From positions 65,148 to 129,147 of the forward strand of contig UQJW01000004.1 in the NCBI GenBank assembly GCA_900541485.1: 64,000 bases of DNA. Direction: 5' to 3'. Each line of letters starts with the position of its first letter. The stretch's first letter is position 1. Under the pieces are notes generated by a model that saw nothing but the letters and a program-made list of their open reading frames with translations, had not been told where the DNA came from and made no database searches. Positions 1-8,936 of this stretch are shown one piece after another. This DNA comes from an uncultured Dialister sp. GTDB taxonomy: Bacteria > Bacillota > Negativicutes > Veillonellales > Dialisteraceae. The position numbers and the translations under genes are program-made.

Positions 1-726
1 ATACAGATTCTGATCAGTATCCAGATGATTATTGATAAAGACATTAAAAGCTGTCTGCTGTTTTTGATTCTTTAAATTAATCCACCGTGTCCGGTTATTT
101 ATTTTGGGAATCAAGATGCTTTTAATCCCCGCTTTGTGAGCACCAAGATAATCCCCTCGTACAGAATCCCCGATATGAATAACTTCATTTGAGGAAATTT
201 TAACTGCTGACAACATTCTCCTAAACAGGTTTCCTGTAACTTTTTTCACTCCACAGCTGCCGGAAATAAAGCAAAAGTCAAAATCAATTTTCTGCTCATG
301 CAGAATGTCTTTCAAAAACTGCTCAGGCAGGTACATGTCAGAGGTAATAATGATTTTTTTATCATGTGTCCTACAGTATTCATACACAGGATAGAGTACA
401 GAATTTCGATGTAAGAGTGCCTTTTCCAGTTTTAATTCCTGCTCTTTATAGGACTGATATGTCTCCTCAAGTTTCTCATAAATCTCATCCAATGTAATTT
501 CTTCTTTACCGCTATTTTTCCGCAGACTACTTTCTGCTTCAATTCTTTTTTGTGCAAACAATACATCCTGATTCTGTTGGCCCACTAAATGAAATACATC
601 TTCAGGATGCAAAATATCCCGTTTAAGAAGAGTATCAAAAATGTCAAAAGATACATAAGAATATGGAGTAATCTTTTTTATGATTTGACTTGTATCATTC
701 TCTCGTAAAAAATCAAACTGAAACAT
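1..726 (-). CDS. HAD-superfamily hydrolase of a polysaccharide cluster (C-terminus cut by window)
   Basis: Open frame read leftward from an ATG at 726 and still open at base 1, so only the first 242 residues are visible. The N-terminus carries a HAD motif I (DIFDTLLKR, about residues 24-32). A motif II-like ITSDMYL, a following lysine region and a motif IV-like HIGDSVRGD come later in the expected order. Proteins of this type (COG5610-like) are often fused or adjacent to glycosyltransferases, and this one follows a DUF4422 transferase. The start sits 7 bases after a GGAG Shine-Dalgarno that overlaps the upstream gene's stop codon, so the two are translationally linked. Substrate unknown; a C-terminal transferase domain beyond the window is possible. 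Confidence 0.7.
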   Translation of the reverse strand, partial: MFQFDFLRENDTSQIIKKITPYSYVSFDIFDTLLKRDILHPEDVFHLVGQQNQDVLFAQKRIEAESSLRKNSGKEEITLDEIYEKLEETYQSYKEQELKLEKALLHRNSVLYPVYEYCRTHDKKIIITSDMYLPEQFLKDILHEQKIDFDFCFISGSCGVKKVTGNLFRRMLSAVKISSNEVIHIGDSVRGDYLGAHKAGIKSILIPKINNRTRWINLKNQKQQTAFNVFINNHLDTDQNLY

Positions 727-727
727 C

Positions 728-1498
728 TTACTCCCCTTTTCCCAAAAACTTCCTTTTCAAAAATTTCCCAATCTTCTTTGGCCAATCCACCTTCTCCAGT
801 GTCACTACCGGCACTTCTGCTTTTTTAAGGTGCTGGTTCATCAGCCATACATTCAGCAATCGCTCGGCAAGGAACCCATAAACCCGGGCTTCGTAAGTGC
901 TATAACCGGAAATATCAATGCGGCTTTCCAAGGTAAAGAGAATATCAAAGAGCCAGGTACAGTAAGCATCAAAATTTTTCTTGCTCATGACAAACATGTT
1001 CAAAATGTAAAGCTTGCGACCATTCATCAGTTTCGTAAAAGCATTTCTGCAAGCCGGGTATTTTTCGGCGATAATTTTTTCTACTTCATCTAAGTCCTTT
1101 TTAAAGTGGGCGTGCTCATACTGGCTTCGTACGGTTTCGATGTAATAGTTCCTCTTCACCGGCAGAATTACATCATAATCCTTAAGCAAACATTCGTAAT
1201 CTGCCCGTGTAAAGATTGCCTGTTTCTTCTTTTCCAAGTTATCGGTATGAACCCTATTCCCAAAATATCTTCTGTAATGGCAGAGACCTATATATTCACA
1301 GTCTAAATTTTTCCATGCCCAGTATAGACCGGTTAATTCACAGTAGTTCGGATTCTTCGCCGAGATATTATCTCCTGTATTATCCGGAAGATACTCCAGC
1401 GGCGTCTTATTTTCCGCTCCTACATGTAACGGGACATATACTTTGTCTTCCGGCATCCAATATTTCTTATGGGCCGCAACCAATATTTTTATATTCAT
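728..1498 (-). CDS. DUF4422 glycosyltransferase
   Basis: A 256-residue protein starting MNIKILVAAHKKYW. It matches the DUF4422 family of capsule and exopolysaccharide glycosyltransferases: an ELTGLYWAWKN segment followed by a GLCHYRRYFG motif around residues 53-82 is the family hallmark. It has no signal peptide or membrane segment, so it probably acts on the cytoplasmic side on nucleotide-sugar and lipid-linked acceptors. It lies 3 bases after the priming sugar transferase and directly before the HAD gene, in one leftward polysaccharide operon. Donor and acceptor cannot be told from sequence. Confidence 0.8.
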   Translation of the reverse strand: MNIKILVAAHKKYWMPEDKVYVPLHVGAENKTPLEYLPDNTGDNISAKNPNYCELTGLYWAWKNLDCEYIGLCHYRRYFGNRVHTDNLEKKKQAIFTRADYECLLKDYDVILPVKRNYYIETVRSQYEHAHFKKDLDEVEKIIAEKYPACRNAFTKLMNGRKLYILNMFVMSKKNFDAYCTWLFDILFTLESRIDISGYSTYEARVYGFLAERLLNVWLMNQHLKKAEVPVVTLEKVDWPKKIGKFLKRKFLGKGE

Positions 1499-1501
1499 CC
1501 T

Positions 1502-2962
1502 TTAATAGGCTCCTTTACGTTTCAGGACTACGCTGATTGTTCTCCACAGCATCACGATATCCAGCCAGACACTCCAGTTATGGACATACCAGCTGTCCAT
1601 ACGGACACGTTCCGGATAGTCTATATCACTGCGCCCGCTGACCTGCCACATTCCTGTAATTCCGGGAAGTACGCTATAGTATTCTGTTATAAATTTTTCA
1701 TAGCGGACAATTTCTTTTTGTATAATAGGACGAGGTCCTACCAGACTCATTTCTCCTTTTAGGACATTTATGAGCTGCGGCAGTTCATCGAGACTTGTTT
1801 TGCGTAAAAAGGCACCACTCCGGGTAATACGGGGATCATTCTTCAGCTTGAAATCTTTATCCCATTCTTTCCTGGCTTCTTCATTTGTCGCCAACAGTTT
1901 CTCTAAAACTTCTTGTGAATTGACACACATGCTCCTGAATTTATAGCAGTCAAATTCTTTTCCGTCTTTCCCTACCCTGCGGTGTTTATAAATGACCGGA
2001 CCGGGTGAATCATAATAAACCCAGGCGGCAATGGCGAGGAGAACAGGTAAAATACAAATTCCGCCAAGAATCGTTGCCACCAGGTCAAATATTCTCTTGA
2101 CTGTCTGGTTCGATTTTCTTGCCAAATTATTTTTTATATGAAGAACCATAATTTTTTCATCGAAAAAGGTTTCTGCTTCCACATTAGACATGGGAACATC
2201 TACCAGGTTCGGAATTACGCCTACGTCTTTTACCAAGAGATGGGCCCGGTAAATCAAGTCAGAAAGAACGTCCTGTACCAATCCAGGAGCTGCAATGACA
2301 ACCTGCTCAATCCTCATTTCCCGTATAACTTTTTCCAAATCTTTAAACCCTCCCAATACAGGGTATGAGTCTGTATATGTGGTTTTAGGGGTACCATCTT
2401 CTAAAAAGCCCACAACTTCATAGCCCATACCTGAATCATTTCTGATTTCACGGACAATGGCATCACCGGAAAGCCCGGCTCCGACAATTAACACGGAAAT
2501 TTGGAGTAGGGAGAAGTGTTTCAACAGATTATTTGTTATAAAACGGCTTAAACAAAGTAGCAAAAAGCTGAATAAAGCAATAAAGGCAACAAATAACCGC
2601 GAAACTTCTCCGGCTACTTGCCCGATAAACATCAATATAATTGAGAAGACCGTCCCGCCAAAAGATGCATAAAACAGTTTTTCTATAATTTTATAAGTAA
2701 GCATCCGTTTTGTATAAAGTCCCGCATAAAGAATGAACGACATAAATACAAAAGGCAACCAAAAAAACACATATACAGGCATTACCTCATATGTGTTATA
2801 GGTCATTATCATATTTCGCAGCTGCAAGGATAAGTAGGCAGACAGTACCAGTGCTATATAATCGCCACAAGCAAAAAGAATACCTGCCAAAAGTTTTTCA
2901 TCAAAAAATTTCTTTTTGCCATGGGCTGCGAGTCCTCTTTGTTTAAATTTACATAAATTCAT
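1502..2962 (-). CDS. Undecaprenyl-phosphate sugar-1-phosphate transferase (WbaP-like)
   Basis: A 486-residue polyprenyl-phosphate hexose-1-phosphate transferase that would prime surface-polysaccharide synthesis on undecaprenyl phosphate. The layout is that of full-length WbaP-type enzymes. Four or five hydrophobic helices lie in about residues 28-145, followed by a Rossmann-like segment ([16 protein letters not shown]). A re-entrant helix near residue 295 then opens the catalytic domain, with [10 protein letters not shown], the YKFRSM motif, [20 protein letters not shown] and GPRP. The C-terminus is intact. It heads the cluster with glf just upstream, 73 bases away. Whether the sugar is galactose or glucose is not decided by sequence. 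Confidence 0.9.
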   Translation of the reverse strand: MNLCKFKQRGLAAHGKKKFFDEKLLAGILFACGDYIALVLSAYLSLQLRNMIMTYNTYEVMPVYVFFWLPFVFMSFILYAGLYTKRMLTYKIIEKLFYASFGGTVFSIILMFIGQVAGEVSRLFVAFIALFSFLLLCLSRFITNNLLKHFSLLQISVLIVGAGLSGDAIVREIRNDSGMGYEVVGFLEDGTPKTTYTDSYPVLGGFKDLEKVIREMRIEQVVIAAPGLVQDVLSDLIYRAHLLVKDVGVIPNLVDVPMSNVEAETFFDEKIMVLHIKNNLARKSNQTVKRIFDLVATILGGICILPVLLAIAAWVYYDSPGPVIYKHRRVGKDGKEFDCYKFRSMCVNSQEVLEKLLATNEEARKEWDKDFKLKNDPRITRSGAFLRKTSLDELPQLINVLKGEMSLVGPRPIIQKEIVRYEKFITEYYSVLPGITGMWQVSGRSDIDYPERVRMDSWYVHNWSVWLDIVMLWRTISVVLKRKGAY

Positions 2963-3035
2963 TTATATCTCCAATTAAATACCAGTATGGTATTTTTTTA
3001 TATTGATTTCTTTATTTGTTTGCAAACCTGCATTT

Positions 3036-4157
3036 TCAAGTATTTAATTCATTATGGCTCAATTTTAATGCACTTGCAATCACGGCATCCATATCATAGT
3101 ACTTATATTCTCCCAGACGTCCTCCGAAAATTGTCTTTCTTTCCTTGTCTGCCAGTGCTTTGTATTTCCTGTATACAGCTCCATTTTTTTCATCGTTCAC
3201 CGGGTAGTACGGTTCATCTCCCGGCTTCCACTCTGTACTGTATTCTTTACTGATAACAGTTTTGGGTAAATCTTTCCCCTCGCTGTCTTTTCCGAATTCA
3301 AACCACTTGTGCTCGATAATTCTTGTCCACGGCGTTTCCCTGTCCGTATAATTAACAGCTGCATTCCCTTGGAAATTAGGCTGATTGAGTATTTCTGTTT
3401 CAAATCTGACACTGCGATAGGCGAGCGGTCCGAAATCATAGTTGAAATAGGAGTCAATCGGTCCTGTATATATCACTTTATTTGCCAAAGCATCCAGTTC
3501 TGCTTTGTTTTTCAGATAATCGGTATTTAGAGAAATTTCTATCCCATCCAGCATACGATCAACCATCTTCGTATAACCGCCAACCGGGATTCCCTGATAA
3601 AGTGCATTGAAATAATTATTATCAAAAGTCATGCGTACCGGAAGTCGTTTGATAATAAATGCCGGCAATTCTGTGCAAGGGCGTCCCCATTGTTTTTCTG
3701 TATAGCCCTTGATTAATTTTTCATAGATATCTATGCCGACAAGGCTGATTGCCTGCTCTTCCAGATTTTTGGGATTCGTAATTCCTGCCTTTTTGCGCTG
3801 TTCCGTAATTTTCTTTTCCGCCTCGGCAGGTGTCACTACGCCCCACATTTTATTGAAGGTATACATATTGAACGGTAATGAATAAAGCTCACCATGATAA
3901 TTAGCCACAGGAGAATTAGTAAAACGGTTGAATTCGGCAAACCTGTTGATATAGTCCCAAACTTCCTTATTATTGGTATGAAAAATATGGGCCCCATACT
4001 TATGCACTTGAATTCCTTCTATATTTTCGGTATAAACATTTCCTCCGATATGTCCCCGTTTATCTACGACAAAAACTTTCTTTCCCACGTTTCTCGCCTG
4101 ACGGGCAAATACCGCACCGAAAAGGCCGCTTCCTACCACCAAATAATCGTATTTCAA
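3036..4157 (-). CDS. glf: UDP-galactopyranose mutase
   Basis: A 373-residue flavoenzyme that interconverts UDP-galactopyranose and UDP-galactofuranose. The N-terminus has the FAD dinucleotide-binding loop (VVGSGLFGAVFARQ) followed by GAHIFHTNNKEVWDYINRF, typical of Glf. The C-terminus ends with the conserved GRLGEYKYYDMDAVI segment. Length equals that of the bacterial family (about 370). Its presence next to a priming transferase implies galactofuranose in the cell's surface glycan. The gene is separated by 37 bases from pfkA upstream and may be transcribed with the cluster below it. Confidence 0.96.
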   Translation of the reverse strand: MKYDYLVVGSGLFGAVFARQARNVGKKVFVVDKRGHIGGNVYTENIEGIQVHKYGAHIFHTNNKEVWDYINRFAEFNRFTNSPVANYHGELYSLPFNMYTFNKMWGVVTPAEAEKKITEQRKKAGITNPKNLEEQAISLVGIDIYEKLIKGYTEKQWGRPCTELPAFIIKRLPVRMTFDNNYFNALYQGIPVGGYTKMVDRMLDGIEISLNTDYLKNKAELDALANKVIYTGPIDSYFNYDFGPLAYRSVRFETEILNQPNFQGNAAVNYTDRETPWTRIIEHKWFEFGKDSEGKDLPKTVISKEYSTEWKPGDEPYYPVNDEKNGAVYRKYKALADKERKTIFGGRLGEYKYYDMDAVIASALKLSHNELNT

Positions 4158-4194
4158 CGCCTGATCTCCTTATAACATTTTATGTTCTTCACTA

Positions 4195-5190
4195 CTAAAG
4201 TCCGCTTTCTGCGATACTGCCTTTTTCCTGAGCTGCCCCCAGCATGCCGGCCATTTCGTACAAGTCCTTTTTAAAACCTTTTGCCTCTTTCGCCGCTTCT
4301 TTGTACGGCAAAATTCTGATCTCTCCGTTTTTCATACCTGCAAGGGCGCCTTTTTCTCCGTGCATCAATGCTTTGACGGCAGCTGCTCCTAAAACTGAAC
4401 CGAGGATACTGTCCCTGGCACTCGGAAGTCCCCCTCTTTGTATGAATCCCAGAATGGTCGTACAGATGTCGATATCCGTTCTTTCTCTCAGCCATTCTCC
4501 GAGTGCACGGCCGTCATCAGCCCCTTCGGCACAAATGATAATGCTGTTCGTTCTGCCTTCTTTCATTTGCTCCAAAAGGCTTCTTGCCAGTTTTTCACGG
4601 CTGAACGGAACTTCCGGAACCAAAATATATTCCGCTCCGCATGCCACACCTGCATCGAGCGCAATATTTCCCGCAAAACGGCCCATCACTTCTATAATCG
4701 CCGCTCTGTCGTGGGACGACGCGGTGTCACGGATACGGCTCACTGCATTCACAACGGCATTGACCGCCGTGTCATGACCGATTGTTTCATCTGTGCCGTG
4801 CATGTCATTATCTATGGTCGCCGGAATGGTGACTGTGGGAATACCGAGGGCGGATAATATTTCTGCTCCCTGCACCGAACCGTCACCGCCGATAACAACC
4901 AGGCCGTCTATTTCATATTTCCTTAAAATCTCCGCTCCTTTTTTCTGATTGCTTTCTTCAAAAAAAGCGGGACAGCGGGCCGTTTTCAAAGCTGTACCGC
5001 CGTGGAGAATAATACCTCCGGCATCACGATTCGTCAGACGACGGATATCTTCTTCCAAAAGTCCGGTGTAGCCGCGGCTGATTCCGTAGACATCACATTT
5101 CATGGCTTTTGCGGTACGAATTACACTGCGGATAGCGGCATTCATACCCGATGCATCTCCGCCGGAAGTCAATACGGCCAATCTTTTCAT
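4195..5190 (-). CDS. pfkA: ATP-dependent 6-phosphofructokinase
   Basis: A 331-residue group I phosphofructokinase (fructose 6-phosphate to fructose 1,6-bisphosphate, glycolysis). The N-terminus has TSGGDASGMNAAIR. GGDGSVQGA carries a glycine at the position that separates ATP-dependent from PPi-dependent enzymes, and PATIDND holds the catalytic aspartate. MGRFAGN and TARCPAF retain substrate arginines. One oddity: the usual GHIQRGG loop reads GFIQRGG, so the histidine that contacts fructose 6-phosphate in E. coli PfkA (H249) is phenylalanine. It is the last gene of the leftward pilus operon, 42 bases after the shikimate-kinase-like gene. Confidence 0.92.
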   Translation of the reverse strand: MKRLAVLTSGGDASGMNAAIRSVIRTAKAMKCDVYGISRGYTGLLEEDIRRLTNRDAGGIILHGGTALKTARCPAFFEESNQKKGAEILRKYEIDGLVVIGGDGSVQGAEILSALGIPTVTIPATIDNDMHGTDETIGHDTAVNAVVNAVSRIRDTASSHDRAAIIEVMGRFAGNIALDAGVACGAEYILVPEVPFSREKLARSLLEQMKEGRTNSIIICAEGADDGRALGEWLRERTDIDICTTILGFIQRGGLPSARDSILGSVLGAAAVKALMHGEKGALAGMKNGEIRILPYKEAAKEAKGFKKDLYEMAGMLGAAQEKGSIAESGL

Positions 5191-5232
5191 AATCGTCTCC
5201 TTTATAGAAAAATGAGAGCCGGTACAGAGTGT

Positions 5233-5811
5233 TCAGAAAAAGTGATTCTTTTCCCGTTTTTCAATTCCGGTCTGTTCCCTTTTAATAAATTCAATTTTAT
5301 GCTTGTCAATATAACGGGCCACCCGCAAAGCCGTTTGCTCGGGATGCGTATTTGTCGTGTTGATGACAAGATCCACCCGGTCTTTCCACTTCGTCCACTT
5401 TCTGAGCATCTGTCTGACGTAGCCGTCCACGTCGGAATAGTCCATGGTCGGTCTTTTTCCGATACGGCGGCGGACTCGTTCCGCCAATCTGTACGGCTTG
5501 GCAAAAAGAAGTATGACCACACCGTACTCGGAAAGCAATTTAAATTTTTTATCCGTCATCGGATTGTTTCCGCCCATGGCGATGACAGCTTCGTGGTAAT
5601 AGCGGACACGGCTGATGAGGGATATTTCTTTTTCCGCAAACGCTTCCGCCCCGACACTTTTGTAATATTCGGCAATTTTCATGCCCGTTTCTCTTTCCAT
5701 CATGCGGTCCGTATCGGCAAGTTGCCAATCAAAACCGTCAGAGAGGATTTTGGCGGCTCTGCTCTTTCCTGTCCCCATCGGACCGATCAGGACTATATTT
5801 CTCTTCTTCAT
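5233..5811 (-). CDS. Shikimate-kinase-like P-loop kinase with altered substrate site
   Basis: The preferred start (ATG at 5811, about 192 residues) has a GAGG Shine-Dalgarno 6 bases upstream; a longer frame opens at 5850. The N-terminus aligns well with AroK: RNIVLIGPMGTGKSR Walker A loop, then DTDRMMERETG with the acidic pair. Substrate residues of true shikimate kinase are not kept. The conserved GEEGFRDRE segment reads GAEAFAEKE, so the shikimate-binding arginine is alanine. The GGG triplet reads GGN. A GKRPTMD lid remains. It overlaps the PilO-like gene by 74 bases. It could be a working but divergent AroK or a kinase for another small molecule. Confidence 0.7.
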   Translation of the reverse strand: MKKRNIVLIGPMGTGKSRAAKILSDGFDWQLADTDRMMERETGMKIAEYYKSVGAEAFAEKEISLISRVRYYHEAVIAMGGNNPMTDKKFKLLSEYGVVILLFAKPYRLAERVRRRIGKRPTMDYSDVDGYVRQMLRKWTKWKDRVDLVINTTNTHPEQTALRVARYIDKHKIEFIKREQTGIEKREKNHFF

Positions 5812-6295
5812 AACTACCTCGGCTCGGCATGTGACGGACGGCCGCTTCAAAAAACAGTTTGCCCTGTTCCTTTTTAATATGACACAGTTCCGTCACCATT
5901 CCCTTTTCTTTGCCCTCTATTATATCAAAGGCCGTGAGTATTTGTGAAAAAGTTCCTGTTCCTTTTACATAAAATAAAGTGCCTCCCTCTTCCCCTTTGC
6001 TCTGCCGCTCTTCTTTTACCTCCTCCGTTTTGCAGCCCGCAGATGTGAAGATGCCTTCTATATCGGGATTTTCATGTCCCTCTGTCAAAGACTTCAAAAA
6101 AGAAATATGATTTTTCTCTTTCGGTTTTTGTTTCCATGCATCTATACTTTTTATCAAAGTTTCTTCTTTTTGCACATCGTCCTTTACATTTGAAATTTCC
6201 GTCTCCAGGTAGAAATCAGCGGCAAGAAACAGGGCTGCCAGAAGGAAAAAACTTCTCGTATAGGTATTGTCATTTAAAATTTCCGTGAGTTTCAT
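5738..6295 (-). CDS. PilO-like pilus assembly protein
   Basis: A 185-residue protein with one N-terminal membrane helix (SFFLLAALFLAADFYL, about residues 15-30), a charged coiled stretch and a small alpha/beta C-terminal domain. This is the architecture of PilO/GspM-type inner-membrane alignment proteins. Sequence identity with named PilO proteins is low, so the call depends on position. Its ATG overlaps the stop of the PilM/N-like gene by 4 bases, as pilN-pilO pairs usually do. The last 40 residues are very charged and overlap the downstream kinase gene. Confidence 0.6.
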   Translation of the reverse strand: MKLTEILNDNTYTRSFFLLAALFLAADFYLETEISNVKDDVQKEETLIKSIDAWKQKPKEKNHISFLKSLTEGHENPDIEGIFTSAGCKTEEVKEERQSKGEEGGTLFYVKGTGTFSQILTAFDIIEGKEKGMVTELCHIKKEQGKLFFEAAVRHMPSRGSYEEEKYSPDRSDGDRKEQSRQNPL

Positions 6296-7629
6296 TTTTC
6301 CGCTCTTTCCCCCTCGATTTCAAAGGTGACGGCCTGCACCGATGCGGCTATTTTCTTTTTTCGTATCGTCATCGTCCCCTGCCATATCCGTTCAATCCGT
6401 TCCTTGAAAATATCGGCCGCCTTCATTGTCGCTGCACTTCCCTTGACGGAAAGATACGTCCCTTCCGCCGTGATTTCATGAAGAATGATTCCCTTCGGCA
6501 CACTGTCTGCCAGCACAAGCAGTTTTCCTGCAAGCGGCGGATTTTTTTCTGTCCGCTCTTTGATTCCCGCAAGGAGCTGTTTTTCTTTTTCTCTGTTCTC
6601 TCTTTCTTCTGCCATCTCTTTTCGGACAGATACGGATTCGGCAAGATAATTCGTCTTTTCCTTATAATCCGCCAGGGTAAGAAGGAACTGCACGGAAAGA
6701 ATGACACCGATGGTGAAAAGCAATACCGCCAAAATTTGCCCCGCTCTGAGCCACTTATTTTCTTCGGTAACAAGTGGTTTTTTCTTTCCCGGGGAAAGCA
6801 GATTCATCGGTGAGTCCGGTACGGAAATCATCACCTGACGGATGAAATTTTCTTCCTCTTTCTCCGGCCGGTTATATTCTTTTTGAAAGCGGTGTACTTC
6901 AGATTTCCAAAATTCCTTATCCTCTTCTGAACAGTCGGCAAGGGGAAGAAATAAAAACTCCGCATTTTCAAGATTATATGTCTCGGACAAGCGGGAAACG
7001 AACTTGTCCGCCACATTTTCCGCCTCTTTTTTGGGAATAACCCGCGTTCTTTCTTCCTTTCCCGCCCTGAAAATACAGAGCGCCTGATTCTTTTTGGCAA
7101 AGAAACAGAACCGCGGATTTTCTTCTTCTGTCCGTATTTCCGTAACAGGCACAATGCGGGAAATTCTTTTCCCTGCAAGAACCGCCGTATGTTTCCAATA
7201 CTGCAATTGTTCCTTTTCCGCCGCCGCAAGAGAAAGTTTCCAACCGGTAGCATCTTTTTCCAACACACGCCGGGCAATCTGCAGGTCACTTCTGACACCG
7301 AAGATTCTGTCCTGTTCCCAATACATCGTTTCTGACAGCTCATCTTCCGTCATTTGCGGAAATTGCTTTACTTCCGTCCGTAAATCAGAAAAATTATAGA
7401 TGAGAATAAAAGATTTTATATCGCTGTCCATACTGCGGAGCGCTTTGATAACAGCATCCCTGCCTTCATCGGCCAAAGGGATTTTCTCGTAATGCAAAAG
7501 CATATTTCTTTGTCGCTGCGCCACATGCAGAAAATGATCATGGATAAAAACTACATTCTGTTTACCGTACGACCCGCCGATTCTCCGTATCCGCTCTTCC
7601 CATTTTGCCTTGAGCTTTTCTACATCCAT
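6292..7629 (-). CDS. PilM/PilN-like (GspL-like) pilus assembly protein
   Basis: A 445-residue protein that appears to combine the roles of PilM and PilN. A long cytoplasmic N-terminal part (about 1-290) includes an early segment on pilus-machine themes (TEDELSETMYWEQDRIFGV). A single membrane helix follows (ILAVLLFTIGVILSVQFLL, about 298-316), then a coiled-coil (YLAESVSVRKEMAEERENRE). The periplasmic end is ferredoxin-like, containing KGIILHEITAEG, typical of PilN. In Gram-negative type IV pili such proteins link the cytoplasmic ATPase to the periplasmic alignment complex. It overlaps the genes on both sides by 4-10 bases. The PilM actin-like fold is not obvious by eye. Confidence 0.65.
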   Translation of the reverse strand: MDVEKLKAKWEERIRRIGGSYGKQNVVFIHDHFLHVAQRQRNMLLHYEKIPLADEGRDAVIKALRSMDSDIKSFILIYNFSDLRTEVKQFPQMTEDELSETMYWEQDRIFGVRSDLQIARRVLEKDATGWKLSLAAAEKEQLQYWKHTAVLAGKRISRIVPVTEIRTEEENPRFCFFAKKNQALCIFRAGKEERTRVIPKKEAENVADKFVSRLSETYNLENAEFLFLPLADCSEEDKEFWKSEVHRFQKEYNRPEKEEENFIRQVMISVPDSPMNLLSPGKKKPLVTEENKWLRAGQILAVLLFTIGVILSVQFLLTLADYKEKTNYLAESVSVRKEMAEERENREKEKQLLAGIKERTEKNPPLAGKLLVLADSVPKGIILHEITAEGTYLSVKGSAATMKAADIFKERIERIWQGTMTIRKKKIAASVQAVTFEIEGERAEK

Positions 7630-8036
7630 TTGTCGCTCCCCACATTTTCCACAGATATTTTCCGCTTTTCTCCTGCCGTGACGGTAAAATCTATTTGTAC
7701 ATACCTCACCATACGGGACTTCTTATCCGTACCTCTCGATAAAATACGTCCCTCCAAACCCTTCTCATTCTTGACAAGATTCGTTATTTTTACCAGACAA
7801 TCCGCTTCATCGTAAGAAAAAGTCACCGTCCGCTCCGTTATATTTCCTTTTTCCAGCGATGCGAGTCCCCAATTGGCACCGCTCTCGGCGGCATACACCG
7901 CACGGAGTCCGTTTCCGTAAACAATACTTCCGCCCGCACTGTGTGACAGATAAAAAAGAAATCCCCCTGCCAGTGTGAGTATCGACGAAAGAGCCACAAG
8001 GAGTAGCAACGACAAAAAACCTTTACGCTTTTCCAT
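7620..8036 (-). CDS. PilX-like minor prepilin
   Basis: Start chosen at 8036 (MEKRKGFLSLLLLV), giving 138 residues; the frame runs further upstream but only inside the previous gene. The N-terminus is a class III prepilin leader: short basic segment, glycine, then a hydrophobic helix. The residue at mature position 5 is leucine, not glutamate, as in PilX/GspK-type tip components. AESGANWGLASLEKGN resembles the AESG motif that follows the helix in PilX proteins. It overlaps the upstream prepilin by 14 bases and the downstream PilM/N-like gene by 10. Probably part of the pilus initiation complex. Confidence 0.72.
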   Translation of the reverse strand: MEKRKGFLSLLLLVALSSILTLAGGFLFYLSHSAGGSIVYGNGLRAVYAAESGANWGLASLEKGNITERTVTFSYDEADCLVKITNLVKNEKGLEGRILSRGTDKKSRMVRYVQIDFTVTAGEKRKISVENVGSDKWM

Positions 8037-8571
8037 TTTTATACAACGCCCCCGGTTTGGAACGGTAAAAATCACGATACGGTAAAACCGCCGTTTCCAC
8101 TGTCCGTTTTTCCCCCGAACGGGTATGAACCATTTCAAAAGACAATCTGACCAATCCTTTTTCAAAGCGACGGAACACGGGACCCCCTTCAGGAGGCAGG
8201 AACGCAATCTCTTCTTTGTAAGAAATACTTTCTCCCGTGACAGGCTGAGTCACTCCGTTGTACAGGCGGACCTTCAGCTTATCGTCACGGATAAGAAAAC
8301 GGTATTCCGCCTTTTTCTTCTTCTCGTTATACGCTTGGTAGGTCAATGCATTTCCTGCATAAACCGTTTCGGTACATTCCAAATTGTTCCGCAGTTTTTC
8401 CGTCATGAAATCTACGGCAAAAAGACTCTGCTCCGTCATACGCCCGCGGATTTGAAAAAGAGAAATAAGCCTTGTCGTCTGTCCCACAAACGGAAGTACC
8501 GCGGCGGCAAGAAGAGAAAGCAAAAGAATATACAAAACCGTTTCCAAAAGAATGATGCCTTTTCTTTTCAT
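8023..8571 (-). CDS. PilW/GspJ-like minor prepilin
   Basis: Starts at the ATG at 8571, which overlaps the upstream stop as ATGA; about 182 residues. The leader MKRKG is followed by IILLETVLYILLL, with glutamate at mature position 5 as expected for prepilin peptidase and assembly. The rest (GRMTEQSLFAVDFMTEKLRNN) resembles PilW/GspJ-type minor pilins, which have a longer globular domain. It belongs to the run of four minor prepilins between the prepilin peptidase and the PilM/N-like protein. Confidence 0.75.
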   Translation of the reverse strand: MKRKGIILLETVLYILLLSLLAAAVLPFVGQTTRLISLFQIRGRMTEQSLFAVDFMTEKLRNNLECTETVYAGNALTYQAYNEKKKKAEYRFLIRDDKLKVRLYNGVTQPVTGESISYKEEIAFLPPEGGPVFRRFEKGLVRLSFEMVHTRSGEKRTVETAVLPYRDFYRSKPGALYKNGKA

Positions 8572-8936
8572 GACCGCTCTCCCCATATAAAAGATGCAGT
8601 GAACGGTTTTTTGCTGCCTGTACCTGCCCGGCAGGTCACCTTCATCACCGGTACACCCTCAACAGTCAGCGCTTCCCTTTCAAGAACGACATCATAAGTC
8701 CGGCCGTTCCGCTCTATATTTCCCGAAAGAGCGGGCTCACTTTTATGAAACGCCAAATTATATTTTTCTCTTTCCAGTGCCTCTTGGACAAGAAATATTT
8801 CGTCCGTTGCCGTCTCCCTTTCTTCTTCATATATCACCATCTGATGAAAAACGAGAAAAACGGCAACACCCATCACCGTGACCGCCATGACCCCTATGAG
8901 GAGCCACAGCATAAGAAATCCGTGACGCTTTTTCAT
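8568..8936 (-). CDS. Minor prepilin-like protein
   Basis: A 122-residue protein with a prepilin-type N-terminus: MKKRHG, then FLMLWLLIGVMAVTVMGVAVFLVF. Mature position 5 is tryptophan rather than glutamate, so it may be a tip or priming subunit. After the helix comes a short beta-rich domain (YDVVLEREALTVEGVPVMKVTC). By position it could be the GspI/PilV equivalent. It overlaps both neighbours by 4 bases (ATGA type), showing tight translational coupling. Confidence 0.65.
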   Translation of the reverse strand: MKKRHGFLMLWLLIGVMAVTVMGVAVFLVFHQMVIYEEERETATDEIFLVQEALEREKYNLAFHKSEPALSGNIERNGRTYDVVLEREALTVEGVPVMKVTCRAGTGSKKPFTASFIWGERS

